From: Strigops habroptila
Taxonomy: Eukaryota; Chordata; Aves; Psittaciformes; Psittacidae
Reading direction: 5' to 3'
Assembly (NCBI RefSeq): GCF_004027225.2
Contig: NC_044297.2
Span: 409,569-473,568, forward strand
Length of the DNA stretch: 64,000 nt
A model generated the notes under the pieces. It saw nothing but the letters and a program-made list of their open reading frames with translations. It had not been told where the DNA came from and made no database searches. The position numbers were made by a program, and so were the translations under genes. This document shows positions 44,901 through 55,163 of the stretch, in pieces. Positions within the stretch are counted from its first letter, which is position 1; the number at the start of each line of letters is the position of its first letter.

Positions 44901-45599
44901 CGTGCCCTCCACCGGCAGCGCGCGCGTGACGTTGATGAAGAGGCTCTGGTCGGGGCTGCAGATGTTGTTGCAGTGGATGTTGGCGAAGTTGCGGGCGCAG
45001 GAGGGGCAGCGCGCCAGCACGGTGCCGGAGAGCGCCACGCTGACCTGCAGCGCCACGAGCTGCGCCAGGCTGCAGCACACCCGCGGCGTCCCGGCCATGT
45101 CGCGCACCAGCTCCGGGCACACGGAGCTCAGCAGCGTCAGGAGCCCGCCCGTGGCCTCCCGCGCCGGCGTGTTGGACACACACGGCACCTTGGAGGCCAC
45201 CAGCGACACGTTCACCTCCGGGTTGTAGCCGCACTCGTCATAGAAGGCGCAGACGCCGGGGCTGTGGATCGGGGTCCACTCCGCAGCTGCCTGCGGGGGC
45301 CGGAGCCATGGGATGGGTTGGGGTGAAGGGACCTTAAGGCTCCTCCAGCCCCAACCCCTGCCACGGGCAGGGACACCTTCCACTAGAGCAGGTTGCTCCA
45401 AGCCCCTGTGTCCAACCTGGCCTTGAACACTGCCAGGGATGGGGCAGCCACAGCTTCTCTGGGCACCCTGTGCCAGTGCCCCCCCAGCCCCACCGCAGCC
45501 GTGTTCACGGTGCCCATCCCCGCTCCCCCGGCCCCGGGCACTCACCAGCGCCAGCAGCGCCACCAGCACCGCGCCGGCCACCGCGGTGGCCCCCGGCAT
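38998..45599 (-). CDS. NPC1L1: NPC1L1, Niemann-Pick C1-like 1 sterol transporter (3' exons missing)
   Basis: Twelve exons: 45599-45546, 45290-43765, 43682-43582, 42946-42774, 42700-42572, 42495-42313, 41473-41359, 41068-40941, 40779-40648, 39980-39891, 39387-39197 and 39125-38998, about 983 of some 1350 residues. Exon 1 codes a signal peptide. Exon 2, 1.5 kb, holds the Cys-rich N-terminal sterol-binding domain ([40 protein letters not shown]) and the first membrane segment. The sterol-sensing domain lies in exons 4-8 ([56 protein letters not shown]). The protein takes up cholesterol at the enterocyte surface and is the ezetimibe target. The visible part ends at [17 protein letters not shown] and on; the last luminal loop and five or so helices are lost at the gap. 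The gap-side donor at 38997 is intact, so this is missing sequence, not a decayed gene. Confidence 0.94.
39415..39495. repeat. Short tandem repeat in NPC1L1 intron ('ccatggcaccca')
   Basis: A 12-base unit (accatggcaccc) is repeated about six times next to exon 11. Confidence 0.8.
40190..40640. repeat. GC-box minisatellite in NPC1L1 intron 9
   Basis: Tandem 'ccaagccccgcccctctcc' units of about 18-27 bases; almost every unit contains CCCCGCCCC, the Sp1/KLF GC box. The array runs to within about ten bases of the exon at 40648. Confidence 0.9.
41495..42115. repeat. Minisatellite in NPC1L1 intron 6 ('acccgcacccccacccgcac')
   Basis: Units of 18-24 bases such as 'accctgacccgcaccccc' fill the intron and are open in several frames on both strands. 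Confidence 0.92.
43000..43560. repeat. Minisatellite in NPC1L1 intron 3 ('ggtgacatcccatagggtga')
   Basis: Diverged units built from 'ggtgacatcccat' and 'gacacccatcccacc', some 18-40 bases long. Confidence 0.9.
45305..45490 (-). mobile_element. CR1 LINE fragment, antisense, in NPC1L1 intron 1
   Basis: On the + strand 'gggtgaagggaccttaagg', 'cttccactagagcaggttgc', 'ccttgaacactgccaggga' and 'cttctctgggcaccctgtg' appear in order. This is the antisense CR1 3' end. It lies between NPC1L1 exons 1 and 2. Confidence 0.9.
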
Positions 45600-45829
45600 C
45601 GTGGGCACAAGGTGCTGCCGGTGCCACCCGGCCCCTGTGCGCCCCGGTCCCGCGGCTGCCTGCCCGCTGCCGCCGCCGGTGCAGTCTGGCCTGACGGCGC
45701 CGAAGCCAATCAGGCCCTGGTGGAGCCGTAAAGCCCTTGTGATCATTAACCCCGGTCGATAACGGTGCCAGGGAGGTGCCCCCCGGCACGGCACCGGCGC
45801 CGCCGGCACTGCCGGGCACCGGGATGGGG

Positions 45830-46240
45830 CTCAGGGGGAATCCCAGCACAGGGATGTGGGATTGGGCTCATGGTGAGGGGGATCCCAGTACCAGGATGTG
45901 CAATGGGGAGATCCCAGCAGCGGGATGCGGGATGGGGCTCAGGGGGATCCCAGCACCGGGATGTGGGATGTGGCTCAGGGGATCCCAGCACCGGGATGTG
46001 GGATGTGGCTCAGGGTGAGGGGGATCCCAGCACCAGGATGTGGGATGGGGCTCAGGGGATCCCAGCACCAGGATGTGGAATGTGGCTCAGGGTGAGGGGG
46101 ACCCCAGCACCAGGATGTGGAATGCGGCTCAGGGTGAGGGGGATCCCAGCACCAGGATGTGGGATGGGGCTCAGGGGATCCCAGCACCGGGGTGTGGGAT
46201 GGGGCTCACGGATGAGGGGGGATCCTGGCACAGGGATGTG
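45830..46240. repeat. Minisatellite between NPC1L1 and DDX56 ('gatcccagcaccgggatgtg')
   Basis: About nine units of 40-45 bases, 'ggctcaggg(tgaggg)ggatcccagcaccagg', stand upstream of NPC1L1 and downstream of DDX56. Confidence 0.9.
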
Positions 46241-46594
46241 GGGGGGGGCAGGACCGGCCCCAGGGGCTGGCACTGATGGTGCCGCGGTGCCGGGACGGGC
46301 TCTGGCCGGAGCTGGACCCCACGAGATGCTGTAACCACCAGAAGGGGTCTTGGTGAGTGACACGACTCGGGGCACCCACCCCACGGCGCCAGCACCCCCC
46401 ACACCCGCTTACCCGGCTCACGGCAACACTGGGACACCCCGAACCCCAAAGCCGGGGTTCCCCCCACCCGCGCCGTGTCCTTGCCCTGTTTATGGCTGTG
46501 ATAAGGGGGGCTGATAACATCGGGGCACCTTTGCCCAGTGAGTTCCCCTGCGTCACCAACCGTCCCTGTCACCCCTGGCAGCGCCGGGAGCACC

Positions 46595-46600
46595 TTTATT
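46595..46600 (-). terminator. DDX56: DDX56 poly(A) signal
   Basis: TTTATT on the + strand is AATAAA on the minus strand, 55 bases past the DDX56 stop. Confidence 0.75.
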
Positions 46601-46654
46601 GGGCACAAACACCGGGGTGCAGGGTGAGCCCCGGGGGGGGGCCGGGGGGGGGGC

Positions 46655-49600
46655 TCAGGACGGCGCCGCAGCACCGGGACGCTTGACCCGGCGCCGCGTG
46701 TACTTGAAGTTCTGCAGCGGGTTCCCGGAGCCGTGGGACTGGACATGGGGGGGGAAGAAAAGCACCATCAGGACCCCCCCGGCAGCAAAGGGGACACCGC
46801 GGGGGGGTCCCCCCCGTGCCCGCTCCCCGCTCACCGTCGCCGCGCCCCGTCGGGTGGCTCCGGTGTGGGGCGGCCGCTGCCCCCTGCGCTTCTTGGGGTT
46901 GGGTTTGACGACACCGCGGAGGCTGGGGGGCACTGGGGGCAGACACAGCGGTGAGGGGGGGCTCAGGGGCAGCCCCGCGCGTGTGTCCCCCCCCCCCCGG
47001 GCGGCGGGGCCGTACCCAGGTAGTCGGGCACGTTGCGGAGGTGCGGCTGCACGATGGCCGGGTGCAGGGGCTTGTCGTGGCGCAGGACGTGCAGGTCCCG
47101 GGGGTTGTCCTCGAAATACGCCTGGGGGGGGCCACACACGCATAGAACTGGGGGTGGGCAGCGCCTGGGCCCCCCCCGGGCCCCCCCAGAGCATTGGGGG
47201 GGGGTCGTTGTTACCTTGAGCTTCTCGGAGTTGAGCAGCTCGTCCTTGATCTCCCGCAGCCGCGCTTCCTTCACCGCCTGCTTGGTGACCGCGCGCATGG
47301 CGTCCTGGGGAGGGGGGGACACGGGGGGGGGGGTCAGGGGGTGGCACCCCCAAACCGGTGCTACCACCCCCCCCCCCATTGCTCACGTACCCGGCAGCGG
47401 TAGCGCAGCCCCTCGATCTCCTCCATGCAGAACTTGTAGGGCTGCAGCATGGACTCGCCATTGTCTGCGGGGGGGACACAGGGGGTCACCCCCTGCTTGT
47501 CTGACCCCCCCCCCCCACGGTGCCCCCCCCTCAACCCCCCAGGATGGGCCACGGGGACCCCCAACCTCCTGTCAGCGCGTCCTCGATGCGGGCCAGGCTC
47601 TCCTGCTCCTCGGGCAGCGCCAGCGTCAGCGCCGTGCCGGGGTTGTCCGCACGCGCCGTCCTGCGGCACGGGGGGGACACGGCGCTGGGACCCCCCCGTG
47701 CGGGCACCCCCGCGGCTCCCTGCGCCCCCCCCGGGCCCCCACGGACCTGCCCACGCGGTGGATGTAGGACTCGACCGTGTCGGGCACGTCGAAGTTGATG
47801 ACAGCGGCCACGTTCTGGAAGTCGATGCCCCGCGAGACGCTGAACTCGGGGTCCTTGCCCTTGCTGGGGGGGGGACACACGCACGTGAGGTGTTGGGAAC
47901 CCCCCCAAGGACACAGGGACACCCTGGGCAAGGGACACGGACACTCACATGGGCACAGGGACAACGGGACAGGGCACACGCTGGGGACCAACATCCATGT
48001 GAGCACAGGGAGCCCCTGGACACGGGGACCCCAGAGCCCCAGGGACAGGGCAAAGAGCCCCCCAAAAAGGGGGTGTGCCCCAAGGGACCCCCCTCGGGGA
48101 CAGGGACCCCCCTCGGGGACAGGGACCCCCCAGGGCAGCAGCAGCCCCATGGCTCCGGGTGACATTCCCTGTCCCAAACACCCCCTGGGTGCAGCAGGAC
48201 ACGGCCCCACTGACCCCCCCCAGTGCCACAGGGACCCCCCCAGTGCCATGGGGACACCCCGGTGACCCGGAGCCCCACCCGGTGCCCCCGGGCTCACCCC
48301 TGGGCCCCCCCCCGGCGCTTCTTGCGCCGCGGCTGCTCCGGCTCCGGCGCCTCGTCCGTGGCCACGATGTAGTCGTAGATGCCGCGGTTGAACTGGGCGA
48401 TGATGTGACACCTGCGACACGGGGGGGGCCTCAGCACCCGACTTGGGGTGACCCCCCCCCAGGCACCCCACAACCTCCTGGGACCCCCATGGGTATCCCC
48501 CCAGCACCCCAAGAGCACCCTGTTTCCATGGTGTCCCCAAGGAGCACCCCAACTTCCCCCCTCCAAGGCCGCCCCTCACCTTGTTCCACCCCCCCAGCAG
48601 CCACCCTGCTCCCCGGGGCACCCCATCACCCCCTGTACCCTTCATGGGCACCAAGGGCACCCCATTTTCCCCTTCACCCTCCTCCACAGCCCCCCCCCGG
48701 GTGTCCCTTCCCCATTAGCACCCTATTGCCATGGGACACCCTTGTCCCCTCCTTGTCCCCAAGGAGCACCCTAGGGCCACCCCTTCCTTCTTGCACCCCC
48801 AAGCAGTGCCCCAGCTCCCTGGGGCACCCTATTGCCATGGGGCACCCCTTATCCCCAAGGAGCACCCTATGGCCACCCCTTCCTTCTCCCACCCCCCTGC
48901 ATCGCCCCAGCTCCCCGGAGCACCCTATTGCCATGGGACACCCCTTCTCCCCAAGGAGCACCCTACGGCTACCTTCTCCCACCCCCCCAGCAGTGCCCCA
49001 GCTCCTCGGGGCACCCTATTGCCATGGGACACCCTTGTCCCCCCTGTGCCCCCAAGGAGCACCCTAAGGCCACCCCTTGCTTGTCCTGCCCCCCAGCAGT
49101 GCCCCAGCTCCCTGGGGCACCCTATTCCCACGGGACACCCCTTATCCCCAAGGAGCACCCTGAGGCCACCCCTTGCTCATCCCGACCCCGCAGCGCCCCA
49201 GCTCCCCGGGGCACCCCATTGCCCTGGGACACCCTTGTCCCCCCCGTGCCCCCAAGGAGCACCCTAAGGCCACCCCTTGCTTGTCCCACCCACCCCCCCG
49301 CAGCGCCCCGGCTTCCCGGGGCACCCCCTTGCCGTGGGGCACCCCCCGGCGCGGGCCGGCCGGCGGGGGCGGGGCTCACCGGGAGCGCGCGGGCAGCTCG
49401 GGGTTGAGCGCGCAGGCGCCGAGGCCGAACTGCTCGAGGAGGAGCTTGAGGCGGTAGCAGCGCGGCGGGGACGAGGCGAAGAGCAGGGCCCGGCCGCGCA
49501 GCACCCGCAGCCGCAGCAGCGCCACCAGCACCAGCGCCTTGTCCTCGGCCGTGCCGCAGCGCAGCACCAGCTGCCGCAGCTGCGCCGGGCCCGGCAGCGG

Positions 49601-52600
49601 GGCCTGCGCCGGGCACAGCCGCACCTGCCCCAGCGCCGCGCCGTCAGCCCCGCGCGGCGGCACCCAGCGGCCGGCCCCGCTGCCCCGCGGCTGCCCCGAC
49701 ACCCCGAACCGCCCCCGGACACCCCAAACTGCCCCCGCACACCCCGAACCTGCCCCCGGACACCCCAAACCTGCCCCTGCTGCCCCACGGCTGCACCGAC
49801 ACCCCGAACCGCCCCTGGACACCCCAAACCAACCTCAGACACCCCAAACCTGCCCCTGCACACCCCAAACCTGCCCCCACTGCCCCACGGCTCCCATGGA
49901 CACCTCAAACCTCCCCTGGACACCCCAAACCAACCTCAGACCCCCCAAACCTGCCCCTGCACACCCCAAACCTGCTCCCACTGCCCCACAGCTCCCATGG
50001 ACACCCCAAACCTCCCCCAGACACCCCAAACTGCCCCCGCTGCCCCACACCTTCCACTGACACCCCAAACCTGCCCCTGCGTGCCCCACACCTCCCACGG
50101 ACACCCCCAACCTCCCCTGGACACCCCAAACCAACCTCAGACCCCCCAAACCTGCCCCTGGACACCCCAAACCTCCCACCAGATCCCCAAATCCTCCTCC
50201 AGGATCCCCCAATCCTCCCTCAGACCCCCCAAACTCCTCCCTGGATCCCCCAAACTTCCCACTGGATCCCCCACAGCAACCTCTGACCCTCCAACCCTCC
50301 CTCAGAGCCCTCAAATCTCCCTTCTGATCCCCCAAACCTGCCCTCAGACCCCCCAAACCTCCCCTCAACCCCTCCGAGCCTCCCCCACATGCCCCAAACC
50401 TGCCCCTGGACCCCCCAAATCTCCCACCAGATCCCCAAATCCTCCCCCAGGATCCCCCCAAAGCTCCCTTTGAGCCCCCAAACCTGCCCCTGGCTCCCCC
50501 AAATCTCCCACTGGACACCCCAAACCTCCCCTTGGACTTCAAGCCTCCCCTGGACCCCTTAAAACTCCCTCAGACCCCCCCAAACCTGCCCCCAGGGCCC
50601 CCCAAACCCCCTTCAGAACCCCCAACCCAACCTCAAACCCCCCAAACCTGCACCCAGGGCCCCCCAAACCCCCTTCAGAACCCCCAACCCAACCTCAACC
50701 CCTCTCAAACCTGCCCCTGGACCCCCCAAACCTGCCCCAGACCCCCCCAAACCTGTCTCAGACCCCAAAACGCAGCCCGGCCCCCCCATGGCGCTCACCG
50801 GGTTGTGCAGCACCAGCTCCTTCAGCGCCTCCACGTCGGGGCTGAACGTGGCCGACACCAGCAGCGCCTGGTAGATCTTGGGGAGGTGGCTGGGGGGGCG
50901 CGGGGGGTCAGCGCCTTGTCTATGGGGGGGACGGGACCCCCAGATCCCAGGCACCGGCCCCTGAACCCCACTGTGCCCCCCAAGCCCTCAGTGCCACCCA
51001 AACCCTCTCAGCGCCCCCAAGTGCTGTGGGTGCCCCCCATGTTCTCCTGCCCCAGCAGTGCTCCAACCCCTGTTGTACCCCCCTATTCCCCAGCCCCAGC
51101 AGTGCCCCCCAATGCTTTAGTGTCCCCCCAAGCCCTGTGGGTGCCTCCCACATTCTCCTGCCCCAGCAGTGCTCCAAACCCCACTGTACCCCCCTCATTC
51201 CCCAGCCCCAGCAGTGCCCCCCAATGCTTTACTGTTCCCCCAAGCCCTGGCTGTGCCCCCCATGTTCTCCTGCCCCAGCAGTGCTCCAAACCCCATTGTA
51301 CCCCCTTATTCCCCAGCCCCAACAGTGCCCCCAAGTGCTGTGGGTGCCCCCCACATTCTCCTGCCCCAGCAGCACTCCAACCCCTGTTGTACCCCCCTTA
51401 TTCCCCAGCCCCAGCAGTGCCCCCCAATGCTTTACTGTCCCCCCATGCCCTGGCTGTGCCCCCACGTTCTCCTGCCCCAGCAGTGCTCCAAACCCCATTG
51501 TACCCCCCTCATTCCCCACCCACAGCAGTGCCCCCCAAGCCCTGGCTGTGCCCCCCATGTTCTCCTGCCCCAGCAGTGCTCCAACCCCTGTTGTACCCCC
51601 CTATTCCCCAGCCCCAGCAGTGCCCCCCAATGCTTTAGTGTCCCCCCAAGCCCTATGGGTGCCCCCCATGTTCTCCTGCCCCAGCAGTGCCTCCCAGCCC
51701 TGCCACTGTCCCCAAGCCCTGTTGTACCCCCCTATTCCCCAGCCCCAGCAGCGCCCCCCAAGCCGTGTGGGTGCCCCCAAGCCGTGTGGGTGCCCCCGTG
51801 CCCCCCAGCCGCTCACCAGAGCAGGGCCTTGATGTCCTCAAGGCAGCCGAAGCCCAGGAGCAGGTCGGCCTCGTCCAGCACCAGCAGCTGCAGCGAGCGC
51901 CGCAGGAGCAGGCTGCGGGCACTGACCTGCGCCAGCACCCGCCCCGGCGTCCCCACCAGCACGTCCGGCTGCGCCGCCACCACCGGCCTGAGACAGCCGG
52001 TCACCGTGGGGGCACGCGCCACGGGGGGGTGGCAGCGCGCCGCGGGGGTTGGTATGGGTGGCCACGGGAGGGATAAGGGGGTCTGTGGGGTGATGGGGTG
52101 ACACTGGAGGGTGACAAGGGGATGCCAAGGGGTGACAGGGTGACACTGGGGGTGACACAGGGACAGCAGAAGGTGCTGGGGTGACACTGGGGGGTGACAG
52201 GGAGACACTGGGGGGGTGACAGGGTGACACTGGGGGGTGACACAGAGGGTGCTGGGTGACTCTGGGGGCGACGCGGTGACACTGGGGGGTGACAGGGTGA
52301 CACTGGGGGGTGACAGGGTGACACTGGGGGGGTGACAGGGTGACACTGGGGGGGTGACAGGCGGACACTGGGGGGTGACAGGGTGACACAGAGGGTGCTG
52401 GGTGACTCTGGGGGTGACGTGGTGACACTGGGGGGTAAAAGGGTGACACTAAAGGGTGACAGGGTGACACTGTGTGGTGAAATGGTGACAGTGGGGGGTG
52501 ACAAGGTGAGATCAACAGGTGACAGGGGGACACTGGGGGTGACCCGGTGACAGCAGATGGTGACAGGGTGACACCAAGGGGTGATGGGGTGACACCGGGG

Positions 52601-54933
52601 TCACAGTGGGTCACAGGGGTCCGCGGGGGTCTCGGGGGGGGCACTCACCGCAGCGCCGCGGGGTCCCCGTCGCCCAGCTCGGCCACGCGCAGGCGGGTGG
52701 CAGCCGCCAGGCGGCGCAGGCAGCGCAGCACCTGCAGCGCCAGCTCCCGCGACGGCACCAGCACCAGCGCCCGCACCGCCTGCGGCACCGCGCCGCCAGC
52801 CTGCGCCCCGCCACGCACCGCTCAGCGCCCGCACCGCCCACGGCGCCCCTCTGCCCCGCGGAGCCCCCCTGCCCCACAGGGCCCCTCTGCCCCACACAGC
52901 CCCTCTGCCCCGCGGAGCCCCCCTGCCCCACAGGGCCCCTCTGCCCCACAGGGCCCCTCTGCCCCACGGAGCCCCTCTGCCCCACAGGGCCCCTCTGCCC
53001 CACAGGGCCCCTCTGCCCCACGGAGCCCCTCTGCCCCACAGGGCCCCTCTGCCCCGCGGAGCCTCTCTGCCCCACAGGGCCCCTCTGCCCCGCGGAGCCC
53101 CTCTGCCCCACAGGGCCCCTCTGCCCCACAGGGCCCCTCTGCCCCGCGGAGCCCCTCTGCCCCACAGGGCCCCTCTGCCCCACAGGGCTCCTCTGCCCCA
53201 TAGAGCCTCTCTGCCCCACTGAGCCCCTCTGCCCCACAGCACCCCTCTGCCCCACGGAGCCCCCCTGCCCCACAGGGCCCCTCTGCCCCACAGGGCCCCT
53301 CTGCCCCACAGGGCTCCTCTGCCCCATAGAGCCTCTCTGCCCCACTGAGCCCCTCTGCCCCACAGCACCCCTCTGCCCCGCGGAGCCCCTCTGCCCCACA
53401 GGGCTCCTCTGCCCCATAGAGCCTCTCTGCCCCACAGGGCTCCTCTGCCCCATAGAGCCTCTCTGCCCCACTGAGCCCCTCTGCCCCACAGCACCCCTCT
53501 GCCCCACGGAGCCCCTCTGCCCCACAGGGCCCCTCTGCCCCACTGAGCCCCTCTGCCCCACAGCACCCCTCTGCCCCACGGAGCCCCTCTGCCCCACAGG
53601 GCCCCTCTGCCACACAGGGCCCCTCTGCCCCACACAGCCCCTCTGCCCCACGGAGCCCCCATGTACTCCATGGAGCCCGAATACCCGACATACCGCCCCT
53701 ATCCCCACAGAGCCCCTGTGCCCCATGGAGCCCCATACCCCACATACCACCCCATGCCCCACAGAGCCCGACTCTCCTCACGTACCCCACAGAGCCCCTC
53801 TGCCCCATAGAGCCCCCATGTACTCCATGGAGCCCCCATACCTGACATACCACCCCTATCCCCGCAGAGCCCCTGTGTCCCATGGAGCCCCCACATCCCA
53901 CCCCATGCCCCACAGAGCCCCTGTGCCCCACGGAGCCCCCACACCCCACGCCAGGCCCCACGGAGCTGTGACGCCGTGGGGCGGGTGCCGCGGCTCACCT
54001 CGGTGGCGCGCAGGAGGTGCTGCAGCAGGGGCAGCCCGTACGCTCCCGTCTTCCCGGAGCCGGTCCGGGCGCGCACCAGCAGGTCCCGGCCCTCCAGCGC
54101 CAGCGGGATGGCCTCGGCCTGGATGGATGTGGGGCAGGCCCAGCCCAGCTCCGCCACCGCCTGTGGGGCCGGCCCCGGGGTGAGCCCGGCCCCGGGGTGA
54201 GCCCGACCCCGGCACAGCCGAGCCCTCCGCGGGGGGGCCCCCGGCTGCCAACGCCCCGGGCCCCCCCCTGCCCCCCCAGTGTCCCACCCCCCTCACGGTG
54301 CCCCCAAGCCCTGGCTGTGCCCCCCATGTTCTCCAGCCCCAAACCCCGTTGTACCCCCCTATTCCCCAGCCACAGCAGTGCCCCCCCAAGCCCTCAGTGC
54401 CCCTCAAGCCCTTGGGCCCCAGCAGTGCCCCCCAAACCCTCCCAGTGCCCCCAAACCCCGGCTGTGTCCCCCATGTTCTGCCCCAGCCGTGCCCCACAGC
54501 CTTGCCACTGCCCCCAAACCTCATTTTACCCCCCCTATGCTTCAGTGCCCCCCCAGTCCTGGCTGTGCCCCCCATGTTCCCCTGCCCCAGCAGCGCCCCA
54601 CACCCCGTTGTACCCCATATCCCTTCTCATCGCCTCATGTCCCTCACCCAGGCCCTTAACGGCCCCCTAGGCGCCCGGTGCCCCGTTCCCCTCCCCACTG
54701 AGGGCCCCGGTGCCCTCATGTCCGTCCCCCCCCAACAACCCCCGGTGCCCAACGGCGCGCACAGCACCGGCCCTTCCCGGCCTCCTCCACCCGAGCCCGG
54801 TCCCCACCGAGGCTCCCCCCTCCAGGCCCCCCCGGCCCCGGCCCCGGCCCCGGCCCCGCCGCACCCGCAGGAGCCGCGGGTCCAGCCCCATGTGCTCGAA
54901 CCGCGCCGCGGGCCCCTCCGCCGCCGCCGCCAT
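46655..54933 (-). CDS. DDX56: DDX56, nucleolar DEAD-box RNA helicase
   Basis: Fourteen exons sum to 555 residues (human 547): 54933-54865, 54160-53999, 52800-52649, 51987-51817, 50889-50799, 49624-49380, 48411-48298, 47863-47747, 47660-47566, 47464-47391, 47304-47215, 47121-47016, 46932-46835, 46738-46655. Helicase motifs in order are the Q motif region ([11 protein letters not shown]), I ARTGSGKT, Ia PSRELA, Ib TPGR, II LDEADLL, III SATF, V RGIDF and VI HRVGRTARA. The tail is basic ([22 protein letters not shown]), as in the human nucleolar protein. It acts in 60S ribosomal subunit assembly and is used by several RNA viruses. Exon 6 has a weak pyrimidine tract before its acceptor. Six introns are filled by different minisatellites, which expand an otherwise compact gene. 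The stop of TMED4 lies only about 230 bases upstream of this start. Confidence 0.96.
48470..49375. repeat. Minisatellite in DDX56 intron 6 ('caccctattgccatgggaca')
   Basis: Units of about 70-105 bases contain 'gccatgggacacccctt', 'ccccaaggagcaccctatgg' and 'ccaccccttccttctcc'. The array reaches the donor of exon 6. Confidence 0.9.
49685..50760. repeat. Minisatellite in DDX56 intron 5 ('ccccaaacctgcccctgg')
   Basis: More than a kilobase of 'ggacaccccaaacctgcccc'-type units of about 18-21 bases with many variants. Confidence 0.92.
51000..51800. repeat. About 110-base satellite unit in DDX56 intron 4
   Basis: Seven or so copies of a unit containing 'catgttctcctgccccagca', 'gtgctccaa(a/c)cccc', 'ttgtacccccctattcccca' and 'tgctttagtgtccccccaag'. 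The same unit is found in intron 1 at 54290-54620. Confidence 0.9.
52060..52620. repeat. Minisatellite in DDX56 intron 3 ('ggggggtgacagggtgacac')
   Basis: Units of about 19-22 bases, 'tgacagggtgacactggggg', run close to the donor side of exon 3. Confidence 0.92.
52850..53960. repeat. Minisatellite in DDX56 intron 2 ('ctctgccccacagggcccc')
   Basis: About fifty or more units of 18 bases, almost all differing only in the middle (acaggg, cggagc, cactga). The 18-base period keeps every frame open on both strands and gives ORFs of several hundred codons. The last 300 bases change to a longer unit with 'tactccatggagccc'. Confidence 0.93.
54290..54620. repeat. Second block of the DDX56 intron-4 satellite, in intron 1
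   Basis: 'ccccatgttctccagcccc', 'ttgtacccccctattcccca' and 'ccacagcagtgcccccccaag' are the same unit as at 51000-51800, here with about three copies. Confidence 0.85.
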
Positions 54934-55077
54934 GCCTGCCGCTCACCACCGACACCCCCGCCGCGCGCACAGAGCGGCCGCCGCCCCCGCCGCGCCGCCC
55001 CCTGGCGGTGGAGGACTGAGCACACACCCCCCCACCCCCCCCCCCATTAAAACCGCACCAATAGACCCCAAAAACGT

Positions 55078-55083
55078 TTTATT
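55078..55083 (-). terminator. TMED4: TMED4 poly(A) signal
   Basis: TTTATT on the + strand is AATAAA on the minus strand, about 80 bases past the TMED4 stop and only 145 bases upstream of the DDX56 start codon, so the two genes are packed head-to-tail. Confidence 0.75.
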
Positions 55084-55163
55084 TCCGCTCAAAACGGCAG
55101 CGCGGATCCCCCCACTCCCCCCCAAACCGCTGTGGGAGCCCCCCCTGGGGGTGCTGGGGGGCT

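Noticed and set aside
43642-45234. 530-codon minus-strand ORF of Arg/Ala-rich sequence
   Set aside because: It is a shadow frame of the large NPC1L1 exon 2; only its last stretch coincides with the true exon 3 frame.
1612-45490. Recurring peptide [17 protein letters not shown] and its antisense forms, as a conserved protein family
   Set aside because: These are translations of the CR1 LINE 3' non-coding end at 1612, 2687, 5112, 7975 and 45305; they do not belong to host exons.
52606-54183. Long ORFs of [17 protein letters not shown] repeats on both strands
   Set aside because: The 18-base DDX56 intron-2 minisatellite leaves all frames open; conserved DDX56 exons overlap both ends on the minus strand.
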